Of a DNA stretch of 64,000 nt, positions 53,649 to 62,382 are shown one piece after another (the stretch's first letter is position 1; every line of letters starts with the position of its first letter). The notes beneath the pieces are model-generated. The model worked only from the letters and a program-made list of their open reading frames with translations, was not told the DNA's origin and made no database searches. The position numbers and the translations under genes were made by a program. Source of the DNA: Cyanidiococcus yangmingshanensis (Eukaryota; Rhodophyta; Bangiophyceae; Cyanidiales; Cyanidiaceae); NCBI GenBank assembly GCA_013995675.1, contig VWRR01000008.1:558001-622000 (forward strand), given 5' to 3'.

Positions 53649-55343
53649 CCACTGGGGAAGCCCAAGGGTAGATCGCGCTCACTGGTTCCCTGGCAGCGTC
53701 GATCGGTTTCGGAAGCAGCGACAGCCGGCAACGATAAGTGCTCGGCTCGGGCCGTCGCTTGCGAGGCCGTGACGAAAAGGTTGCAGTTCTACGTCAGACC
53801 GTCCGTAGTGAAGTTTTCGTTTCGAGCGCCGCAGCAGCTTGTCAAGAGCTACGGTTTCTTTATGCAGTACGGTTTGTCAAGTCTGAGGTGTTCTTGTTTG
53901 GGCAACGCCAATCGTCGTGAAAGGTGGTTTCGACCTTGGCGCGGAGGCATTCGACCGCGACCGTGGTTGTGACCAGCGCTCCCGGTGTCCAAGACCCTTC
54001 TGGTGAACGACAGACGCGAGCGTCAGCTTGGACCGTGTACAAACGACGCGGTAACACGAGTCATACAACCCCAATGAACAGATGTGTCAGCTGCGTCATC
54101 CATAGTGAGGACTTGAGTGGTTTGGCACGAGCTGGTCGCTCGTCATCGCATCATGTATCCAGCCCTGGACGCTACACCTGACGCCGATGAGACAGAGCCT
54201 TGGTTGAGTGATCGGAATGTTTGTAGCGGGCACCAAAAGCTGAACAGAAAGGCCTCTGGACCAAGATCCGCAAACAAATGTTGCGTCGTATTGTCGTTAG
54301 AGATGCTCCCGTCTTTTTCTGGAATTTTCCTAAAAAAGTTTTGTGCACATATATTCGTTTATCGATATATGCACGAATACAATGCTCTTATGAGGGATAC
54401 CCGTAGCGTGAAACCAAGATTCATTTCTGCGTATTCGTTCATCGATACATACACGAATACAATGCCCTTATGAGGGATACCCGTAGCATAGAACCAAGAT
54501 TCACTTCTGCGTATTCGTTTATCGATATATGCACGAATAAAATGCTCTCTTGGTGGTCCTCCCGAACATAGGATCCAAATCTTCTTCATCGATACGTCGA
54601 TAACGAGGTATCGTTCCAGGACACATCATCCACATGCTTCGAAGAAATCGCTCGTGAATCGCCACCGCCAACAGCAACTGCATCCGCCTCATTCATTCCG
54701 ATACGCCTGCATCGACGACACGACCGCCGACGTGTGGTGTCATCGCGTTGACCAGCAGTGAGACGCCACCATTTCAGTACAACCATCGGACGCGCGTCGA
54801 CAATAACAGGCCCCATGGTGTGCCGGACCGTCCCGTGCGGACATGAAGGGACGAGCACGATCCAAGGCCATCGCATGGACGCGGCCAACGTCCCTTCCAG
54901 ACGCAATGTTCGAGAACCGAATGAAACAACGAAAACGACTCCACCCTTCCCAGCACCAATGGCTACAGTGATCAATCTACGATACCAGCACCCATAGCTA
55001 GTATTCAGGTCGATCAGCTTGGCTACGGCCTGGCCAAGGGCCACGCAAGCCAAGCGCTTCATCGAAGCCAAGGAGGCATCTCGGCCGGCGCACATCGCGC
55101 CAGCGGATCGACGTGGCGCGCATGGCCCCCGGCCAGACCCATCGATTCAAACCCGCGCGTGGCGCTTGCGCGCGCTTTCCCCCTCGACGATATGAAGACG
55201 CGCGCCTGGGCACCGTCGACTCGCTGGCGCCAACTGCGACGCTCCTGACCTGGACGCTGTTCCCCGAGTACGTAACCTAGTCGACGTTCTGTAGTTTCGC
55301 GCCTATCCAGTTGGTGCACTGTTGCTAGAGTATAGGGATAATT
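53649..55343. other. Long intergenic region with an 80-bp tandem repeat
   Basis: About 1.7 kb between C11 (-) and the ribonucleotide reductase gene (+), so it holds two divergent promoters. The tandem repeat at 54352-54575 is listed separately. A 169-codon minus-strand frame at 54586-55095 is Arg/Ser/Val-rich without family resemblance and I do not call it. Confidence 0.5.
54352..54575. repeat. 80-bp tandem repeat, about 2.8 copies
   Basis: Copies begin with tattcgttyatcgata at 54352, 54432 and 54512, giving an exact 80-bp period. The first two differ at only a few positions; the third diverges after cacgaata and fades near 54575. Each unit starts with an inverted repeat, tattcgt ... acgaata, and includes atgagggatacccgtag. 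The repeat lies in AT-richer sequence than its surroundings. Confidence 0.9.
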
Positions 55344-57779
55344 ATGGAGCGGTGTGTTGTGAAGCGAGATGGTCGTCAGCAGCCGGTCAAGTTTGATAAA
55401 ATCACGGCGCGCATCAAAAAGCTTGCGTATGGTCTCGATCCGTTGGTGGACGTGACTGAAGTTGCGCAGAAGGTTTGTGCGGGCGTCTACGACGGGGTGC
55501 ATACCTCCGAGTTAGATGAGCTCGCTGCTGAGACGGCGGCATACATGAGCACGCGTCACCATGACTACTCGATTTTGGCGGCGCGCATTGCTGTTAGCAA
55601 CTTGCATAAGAACACGGAAAAGTCGTTTAGTGTAGTGATGGAGCGTCTGTATGTGTATCGGTCGCCCAAGACTGGCGAACCTGCGCCGCTCATAGCGGAT
55701 GATGTGATAGATATCGTTCGCCGGCACGCGGAGCGTCTGGACGGGGCGATCATCTACGACCGCGATTTTTCTTATGATTATTTTGGCTTTAAGACGTTAG
55801 AGCGCTCCTATTTGTTGCGGATTGACGGCAAGGTGGTGGAGCGCCCGCAGCAGATGTTGATGCGAGTAGCCATCGGTATTCACAAGGAAGATATTGATGC
55901 TGCCATGGAGACGTACGACTACATGAGTCGGAAGTATTTCACCCATGCGAGCCCGACGCTGTTCAATGCCGGCACGCCCCGTCCACAGCTGAGCTCGTGC
56001 TTCCTGTTGACCATGACTGAGGACTCTATCGAAGGCATCTACGACACGCTGAAGCGTTGCGCAGTGATCAGCAAAAGCGCCGGTGGTATTGGTCTCGCAG
56101 TCCATAATATTCGTGCGACCAAGTCGTACATTCGAGGCACGAATGGAACGAGCAACGGCATTGTGCCAATGCTCCGAGTATTCAACGACACCGCTCGCTA
56201 TGTGGATCAAGGAGGCGGTAAGCGCAAAGGCGCTTTTGCGGTATACTTGGAACCGTGGCACGCCGATATATTCGAATGGCTGGACTTGAGGAAGAACCAC
56301 GGCAAGGAAGAAGCGCGGGCGCGAGACCTTTTCTATGCGCTTTGGACACCGGACCTGTTCATGAAGAGGGTAGAGGCGAATGCGCAATGGTCGTTATTCT
56401 GTCCGAACGAGGCACCCGGTCTCGCCGATGTATGGGGTGAAGCGTTCGACCAACTCTACGAACGGTACGAAGCCGAAGGTAGAGCACGAGAGACAATCCC
56501 AGCCCGAAAGCTGTGGTTCTCGATCCTCGAGTCCCAAATTGAAACCGGTACGCCGTACATGCTGTATAAGGACCACTGCAACCGCAAGAGCAACCAGCAA
56601 AACCTGGGCACGATTCGTTGCTCCAACCTCTGTACGGAGATTGTGGAGTTCACTTCACCTGATGAGGTTGCTGTTTGCAACCTCGCGAGTATCGCTCTGA
56701 ACAAGTTCGTTATCCCTAGTGATCGCGATAAGGGCACCGATCCAGTCTACAACTTTGACGAGCTCGCCTTTGTGACTCGAATGGTAACCAAGAATCTGAA
56801 CAAGATCATCGACGTGAACTTTTATCCCATTCCAGAGGCACGGAACTCAAACCTTAGGCATCGTCCGATTGGTATTGGTGTACAGGGACTCGCCGATGCA
56901 TTCATCCTCATGCGAATGCCCTTCGAGAGCGACGAGGCGCGCCAGCTCAACAAGGACATCTTCGAGTGTATCTACTACAACGCACTGCTGGCCTCGAATG
57001 AGCTCGCCGAGTGTGACGGTGCGTACTCCACTTTTGAAGGCTCACCTGCATCGCAGGGCATGCTCCAGTTTGATCTGTGGCAAGTGAAACCCAACTCGGA
57101 TCGTTGGGACTGGGGCGCGCTCAAGGACCGTATCGCCAGACATGGACTGCGCAACTCGCTCCTTGTAGCACCCATGCCGACTGCGTCGACATCGCAGATT
57201 CTCGGCAATAACGAGTGTTTCGAGCCATACACATCGAATCTATACACCCGCAGGGTGCTGGCTGGTGAGTTTACAGTGGTGAACCAACACCTGGTACGTG
57301 ATCTGCAGGAGCTCAGTCTCTGGAATCCGCTCATTAAGAACAAAATTATCGCCCATAGCGGATCGATCCAGCAGATCACCGAAATTCCCGAGCCGATTCG
57401 AAACCTCTACAAGACCGTCTGGGAGGTGAGTCAGCGGCGCCTGCTGGACCTTGCGGCAGACCGCGGTGCCTTTATCGATCAGAGCCAGTCCCTGAACGTC
57501 TACATGGGACAGCCAACGATCGGTAAGCTGAGCTCTATGCACTTTCACGGTTGGCGTCTCGGCCTCAAAACAGGTATGTACTATCTGAGAACGCGTCCCG
57601 CAGCTGACGCAATCAAGTTTACCCTCGATCAGCGAGTCCTGAAAGAGGAGAACCACGTTGCCATCAACGGCGCTCAGATGCCCTACAACCTGACCCCACG
57701 TACCAATGCCGCAGAACAATACGCTGCCATGGCCTGTTCACTGGACAAGAAGGATGAATGTATCGCTTGCGGAAGCTAA
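55344..57779 (+). CDS. RNR1: Ribonucleoside-diphosphate reductase large subunit (class Ia, R1)
   Basis: An 811-residue intact frame. R1 reduces ribonucleoside diphosphates to deoxyribonucleotides using the R2 radical. An N-terminal ATP-cone ([20 protein letters not shown] onwards, residues about 1-90) provides allosteric activity control. The specificity site and first redox Cys lie around [16 protein letters not shown]. The active-site loop [12 protein letters not shown] holds the Asn/Cys/Glu catalytic trio, and [14 protein letters not shown] provides the second redox Cys. [19 protein letters not shown] is a conserved barrel segment. The C-terminal shuttle is [10 protein letters not shown]. 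Length and all motifs match yeast Rnr1 and human RRM1. It is cytosolic, with expression expected to peak in S phase; no control element was recognised upstream. Confidence 0.97.
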   Translation: MERCVVKRDGRQQPVKFDKITARIKKLAYGLDPLVDVTEVAQKVCAGVYDGVHTSELDELAAETAAYMSTRHHDYSILAARIAVSNLHKNTEKSFSVVMERLYVYRSPKTGEPAPLIADDVIDIVRRHAERLDGAIIYDRDFSYDYFGFKTLERSYLLRIDGKVVERPQQMLMRVAIGIHKEDIDAAMETYDYMSRKYFTHASPTLFNAGTPRPQLSSCFLLTMTEDSIEGIYDTLKRCAVISKSAGGIGLAVHNIRATKSYIRGTNGTSNGIVPMLRVFNDTARYVDQGGGKRKGAFAVYLEPWHADIFEWLDLRKNHGKEEARARDLFYALWTPDLFMKRVEANAQWSLFCPNEAPGLADVWGEAFDQLYERYEAEGRARETIPARKLWFSILESQIETGTPYMLYKDHCNRKSNQQNLGTIRCSNLCTEIVEFTSPDEVAVCNLASIALNKFVIPSDRDKGTDPVYNFDELAFVTRMVTKNLNKIIDVNFYPIPEARNSNLRHRPIGIGVQGLADAFILMRMPFESDEARQLNKDIFECIYYNALLASNELAECDGAYSTFEGSPASQGMLQFDLWQVKPNSDRWDWGALKDRIARHGLRNSLLVAPMPTASTSQILGNNECFEPYTSNLYTRRVLAGEFTVVNQHLVRDLQELSLWNPLIKNKIIAHSGSIQQITEIPEPIRNLYKTVWEVSQRRLLDLAADRGAFIDQSQSLNVYMGQPTIGKLSSMHFHGWRLGLKTGMYYLRTRPAADAIKFTLDQRVLKEENHVAINGAQMPYNLTPRTNAAEQYAAMACSLDKKDECIACGS

Positions 57780-57941
57780 TTAGATCCTGGTTGCTGTCCC
57801 TAAAAAGCGTTAGAAAGCGAAAGGAAGCAGCGTGCGTCCGGACCATTTCTTATTCGCCTCGTTCCTCGACGGGGTACGCGTTCGAGTCGGCGAGAAGCCA
57901 ACACCCTCATACGTGCGGTTTCCGTGACACGTGCAGCCTAC

Positions 57942-58715
57942 ATGTCAACTGGAGCGACGGCACGACCGCGGGAGCGACCGTCGTTCGAAGCGTGTCTGCA
58001 GTACGAGCGTGAACGTCTCGCGCGACGGGAGCCGAATGAACTCGCCAACTGGCTCGCTGAACTCGTCGCAACAAACGCTGAGCCGCATCATCAAGGCTCG
58101 CTATCAGAGTGGCAGCGCTTCTTCCACAACCTTGTCGCTCGTCAGCGCTTTCGGATCTTTATCACTGGGGAGCGCGTACCAGACCAGGGCGGTCGAGCGA
58201 TAGCACTCGCGCTACGTCACGCGATTCGCGGCTACCAGGGCGTATCGGTGGACCAGGACACCCCTTCGAGAAAGCAAGTGAGCGCATCGACCCCGCGGGA
58301 CGTATGGAGGCCCCAGGTGCTTGTGCTCATGCCGTCGGCAGAACGGGTCTGCCGAGCAGCGACAGCAGTGCGTCAGCTGACGCGGTTTCAACGACATCAC
58401 TGGGCATGTCTCAAGGTGTTTGCTCGCCACGAACGATTGCAAGTCTCCATGGCTCGATGTCAAGCCTTGGCGCAAACGACTGCCCAGCATAAGCGTGGGG
58501 TGGTTGTGCTCGGAACACCGCATCGTATCGCCGAGCTGCTCCACAGACGGGTGCTGGGCGCGCCCCAGTTGTTGCTCGTCCTCGATATGAGTCTCGACGA
58601 GAAATGCCGTCGTCTGCTGCGAATGCCCGATGTGGAACGAGCGGTGGTCGAGTGCCTCTGGTTGTTGCGCGAGGCGCTGGAGGTCGCTACCACTGAACTG
58701 GTTTTGTATGCATGA
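57942..58715 (+). CDS. Cms1-like 90S pre-ribosome (SSU processome) protein
   Basis: From ATG 57942 this encodes 257 residues. The fold is that of a degenerate DEAD-like RecA domain as in Cms1/CMSS1: PQVLVLMPSAERVCRAATAV, then LKVFARHERLQVSMARCQAL, then GVVVLGTPHRIAELLHR and LLLVLDMSLDEKCRRLL, corresponding to the Cms1 segments for nucleotide recognition and the GTPGRI box. It lacks a complete Walker A and DEAD box, as the family does. Cms1 associates with U3-containing pre-ribosomes. The frame is open upstream from GTG 57924 and the initiator is therefore not fully certain. The gene starts about 160 bp after the R1 stop. Confidence 0.75.
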   Translation: MSTGATARPRERPSFEACLQYERERLARREPNELANWLAELVATNAEPHHQGSLSEWQRFFHNLVARQRFRIFITGERVPDQGGRAIALALRHAIRGYQGVSVDQDTPSRKQVSASTPRDVWRPQVLVLMPSAERVCRAATAVRQLTRFQRHHWACLKVFARHERLQVSMARCQALAQTTAQHKRGVVVLGTPHRIAELLHRRVLGAPQLLLVLDMSLDEKCRRLLRMPDVERAVVECLWLLREALEVATTELVLYA

Positions 58716-59186
58716 ACAGCCTGGCAGACAATGATCTTGGAAGCAGGTGTGACAAGCCAGAATATAGAACGAGGGTTTTCGGACTCGATGAAAACGACAA
58801 GATCGAGGCACCAGCGTGACCTTGGACGAGACCGAATCTGAATAAAGTGAGTCGCGCGCGCTCTCCCCTCGACAATGCTTTTGATTCCGTACCCGTGGGG
58901 CAAGAGACCGATCCTCTCTCAACGATACCGATACGTTGCGGCCCGTCATTTTCGAGTTTGCCAACGGTCATGCGAGAAAATGCACCCATATCATGCCAGT
59001 CCGTTCACCGATTCCTCGTCTTCGAAACGAGCCCTTCCTCACTCTGGGTTTGTTTATCGCTCATGTCTCCAAAGGGACTGCTGATCAGTACACGCCCGAT
59101 GCATGGGTTCACTGAAGAGCCTCCCCAGCCTCTCTTGGTTGCGCTAGCAATCAGCGGAGCACGAGTCGCGCACCTCATCGCTACCG
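58716..59186. other. Intergenic between convergent genes, nothing recognised
   Basis: About 470 bp. A 209-codon plus-strand frame (58847-59476) spans it and overlaps the 3' end of the TFIIIC gene; its composition is random-like and it is not called. Confidence 0.5.
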
Positions 59187-61070
59187 TCATCGAGCAGAAC
59201 GTCGTCGTTCGGTCGGTGTCAAGGGAACTGAAGAAGCCGCCTCTTGATCATGTTGACGGGTGCAAATGCCGTTCATTCTGGATCGTTTCGTCCGAGTCGT
59301 TTCCGGCACTTGCGCAGATGTTCGCCTCCTTGTGGGTCGACAAGATCGCTCCAGTGACGACTTGTGTTCCGGCACTGCATCGGTGTCTGCTAGGGTGCTC
59401 TCTGCAGACGATTTGTGTGCGCTGGCGTTCGCCCTTGTTGGTTGATCACATTGCACCAACGTTCGATCCGCTTTGACACGCTCCACTGACTCGGCTTGGC
59501 GTGCACTGCGCAGCGAGGAGAGACGCCGGCAGAGCTGTTCGTCTTGGTCGTAGGGTGGTCGCGCCACAAGTCTCTCGAGAATGGCGATTTCGAGATCAAA
59601 CTCAGCAGAACGAGCCAGAATCTGTTGAAAATGATAGAGCAAATCGTGAAAATAAAGAAAAGGCACTTGTTCCTCACTCAAAAGCAAGATACCAATACGA
59701 CGAGCTGGTTGTGGATCCCCCAGTAGGAGATGTGCTAGGGCGAGGCGTGCTCGCAGACGTAGTGGCAACGCTAGTCCAGGACTGCTGCCTTCTTCGGACT
59801 GCAACGATGCGCAGAGCGAATGGACCACGGATTCAGTCTCAGCGCGAGAACTGGTCCTTGCAACGACGGCAGTGGGGCTCAAAACACTAGCATCCGGTGA
59901 TGGCTTACGAACCATACGAGCAGCCGTCAAGAGGAGCGCCAAACGACTCATGGCAGCGGCCACTTCAGTCGCTTTGCCTTGGACCAACTGAGCGTCGGCC
60001 AGTGCCTCATGGACGCGTACATGGGTCAGAAGCGGCCGACGCTCACCTGTCTCCATATGGTCACCATAGAACCGCACATCGCTCGTACCTGCAACGAGCG
60101 GGGATGATCCCTGGGTCTGCTGCACCGCCCTGGAGAGCCTCATTTCAGCAACAGCGATACGTCCATTCGGCCAGCTCCTATTCCCAGCACGAACTCGTTC
60201 TCGACGAGCAGCAGCATCAAGCCAGTTCGACAGAAGCGATTCAGCGGCGGCAGCTTCACCACGACGCAGCAGCATACGCGCCCAGCTGACGACAGCATCT
60301 TCGTTTTGGGGCTCCAGCTTTAATAACTGCTCGAAACCGGCTGATGCCCGTTTATCATCCCCGATCTGGAGGTAGAGGTATGCTCGCTCCCGCAGAGCAT
60401 CCATGTCGTGACCTCGAGCTGCACGAAGTGCCTTGCTGAGACAATGGATCGCTTGGCGTGGCTTTCCAACGCGTACACTCTCAGCAGCGATCTGTTTCCA
60501 CCAGCCCGCATCGAGTGGATTCAAATGAGCGGCGATAAGCGCATAGTCGAGAGCCTTGTTCGACTCATCCCGCAACCCGTGAATCAAACTCAAGGTTTTG
60601 TAAGCTGGAACTGCCTTGGGATCCTTCACAACTACCTCGTGACAAGCCTGGAGCGCTTCGTCGAGTTTGTTCTCGAGAAAGCACAGGTGCGCCTTTGCCA
60701 GCAGCGGCTCTAGTTCCGGGGCGAGTCGGGCTGCCGGTCGACGCCCTCGTTGTCGTCCACGTCGTCCGCGTCCAGAGGTGAGGCCCAACGAGCTTTCCAC
60801 TTGATCGCCTATACCAAAGACTTGTCGCTCTAAACGAGCGCCAAAGACGTCCTCCTCATCCGGCGCACTCGAGCCGCGCTCCAGGTAGTAGTTGGACGCT
60901 GCCGCCAACGCTGTACTAGAGACTGTCGCCGGGTGAAACTCCGTCTTTGAGTGCGTTCTCGGGGCCTGGATGGCGTCGAGCCCCAATAGACCTTCTCGTT
61001 CTGCATCGAGCGCGTCCGCATCATCACTGTCGCTTTCAGAAAAGTCTAGACTACCTTCCGGCGGGTCCAT
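59187..61070 (-). CDS. TFIIIC TPR subunit (Tfc4/tau131, GTF3C3-like)
   Basis: A 627-residue protein. The acidic N-terminus (DFSESDSDDADALDAE) is followed by a basic linker GRGRRGRQRGRRPAARLAPELEPLL, which is the typical entry of Tfc4/GTF3C3. Then come TPR repeats: LLAKAHLCFLENKLDEALQA, AYKTLSLIHGLRDESNKALDYA and WWKQIAAESVRVGKPRQAIH, followed by LRERAYLYLQIGDDKRASAG. These match the first TPR array in order and spacing. Tfc4 bridges TFIIIC to TFIIIB at tRNA and 5S genes. The protein is shorter than yeast Tfc4 (about 1025) and human GTF3C3 (886). Its last 100 residues, after LERLVARPPYDQ, are Ser/Arg/Thr-rich, so the C-terminal TPR array is reduced or the reading frame is wrong there. Confidence 0.85.
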   Translation of the reverse strand: MDPPEGSLDFSESDSDDADALDAEREGLLGLDAIQAPRTHSKTEFHPATVSSTALAAASNYYLERGSSAPDEEDVFGARLERQVFGIGDQVESSLGLTSGRGRRGRQRGRRPAARLAPELEPLLAKAHLCFLENKLDEALQACHEVVVKDPKAVPAYKTLSLIHGLRDESNKALDYALIAAHLNPLDAGWWKQIAAESVRVGKPRQAIHCLSKALRAARGHDMDALRERAYLYLQIGDDKRASAGFEQLLKLEPQNEDAVVSWARMLLRRGEAAAAESLLSNWLDAAARRERVRAGNRSWPNGRIAVAEMRLSRAVQQTQGSSPLVAGTSDVRFYGDHMETGERRPLLTHVRVHEALADAQLVQGKATEVAAAMSRLALLLTAARMVRKPSPDASVLSPTAVVARTSSRAETESVVHSLCASLQSEEGSSPGLALPLRLRARLALAHLLLGDPQPARRIGILLLSEEQVPFLYFHDLLYHFQQILARSAEFDLEIAILERLVARPPYDQDEQLCRRLSSLRSARQAESVERVKADRTLVQCDQPTRANASAHKSSAESTLADTDAVPEHKSSLERSCRPTRRRTSAQVPETTRTKRSRMNGICTRQHDQEAASSVPLTPTERRRSAR

Positions 61071-62382
61071 TACCGCGGGTAGACTGCGCCACTCATAGAG
61101 TGCGTCCAGTTGATTTTGGACGCTCCACGAGTGCGTGACCTAACCAGGACGATGCTGGTGCGAGAAAAGGACGGTCACCGGAAGCACACGCTTTTCTTAA
61201 CGCCTTTTGTGACACCAAAGTTTCTCTCGTTTGGTCGCCACCCCACCAAGAACACCAACAATATCTATTCGATCTGATGCAGTGACGGGCGTTTCGTCCC
61301 AGTGCTCGAAGTCAATGACCAGCAACCGACAAGATCGTGTTTATCCTCCAGCGATTTGCATATTTTAGCATGTTTGGTATTAGAATGAGCCAGGGTTGTG
61401 GAACACACACGTTGCATATCTCTGTCACGGGCTTGACTGCTGGTCGCATTCCACGGCTCCGGTCTGTCCGGGGCCTTGTGCGCAACTTTGTGACTCTGGC
61501 AGCATCACATCCTTGGAGAGCGCGGGGGCGATCACCCAGTCGATTGGTGATTTCGAAAACGTTCACAGATACTGCATGTGCGGATGAATAGATGGCTGGT
61601 ATGAAAGGGGGAAATCGTCGTTGTCAACATCCAGATGCAGGGCCAACGAGCCCTACCGCCCCTCATCTTGGTTTGCGTTCTGGTAGCAACAACAACAGGG
61701 ACGACTAGAATGTAGCGCGCTTGGTGTGTCGCCTCTTTGACGCGATCTAGGGGTGCGAACTCAATACCGCCAGCCTGGTCACAGCTTCAAGGCTTGCGAT
61801 GAGCCCGAGGCATTCGTCGTCGAGTGCGAGAACGGACCAGGCGATTCCAATCGCGGTGTAATACGATTCCGGTGCAAACCAAGGATTGACGGCACCTGGT
61901 TTTGCACGTCGAGTCTCTCCATCGGTGGCGGACACGAAACGTGGACCGATCGAGCATGCTCGTTACGTGTTGCTTCATTCGCCAATCGATGTTCATCAAG
62001 AGACAGACACACGAGCCGGAGGATGGCTTGCGCATCCGCAACCCCGCCATGCGCCACGTGGTGCGTAATCTGGTCACCTGCGGAAACGAAAAAAAATCAT
62101 GCGGATCTTGGTCGACAGAATCTCTGATGATCCTGCGTCATTTGTAGAAAGACAAGTCGGACGAGGCGATTGTCGCATCAGCCTGGTCCTCAGCTCGTGG
62201 CGTTGCCATGTAGCGACCATAAGCATGGCGCGAAATGTGTTAGGAATCGGGACAGCTCTGCGCATCGCAACGGCGAGCTCCATGAAGCAAGTTTGCATCC
62301 CATAGATTGCCCGTCAGATTCAAGGCCTTGTTTGGCGCGCCCGCGCCAGAAGGCCAATGTCCAGGACGTCGAACCATTGCGT
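61071..62382. other. Intergenic, possible fragmented small gene at 61747-62298
   Basis: About 1.3 kb between two minus-strand genes. Three minus-strand frames follow one another: 62298-62074, 62057-61779 and 61935-61747. The last contains a hydrophobic protein-like stretch (YYTAIGIAWSVLALDDECLG). They could be pieces of one small gene with frame breaks, but no family is recognised and I rate this at 0.2. The rest (61071-61740) shows nothing. Confidence 0.4.

Noticed and set aside
53466-53972. 168-codon plus-strand frame
   Set aside because: It is antisense to the Pol III C11 gene, whose zinc ribbons are unmistakable.
54586-55095. 169-codon minus-strand frame next to the tandem repeat
   Set aside because: It is Arg/Ser/Val-rich without motif, and there is no sign of selection such as clear domain structure.
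58847-59476. 209-codon plus-strand frame
   Set aside because: It overlaps the TFIIIC gene antisense and has no family resemblance.
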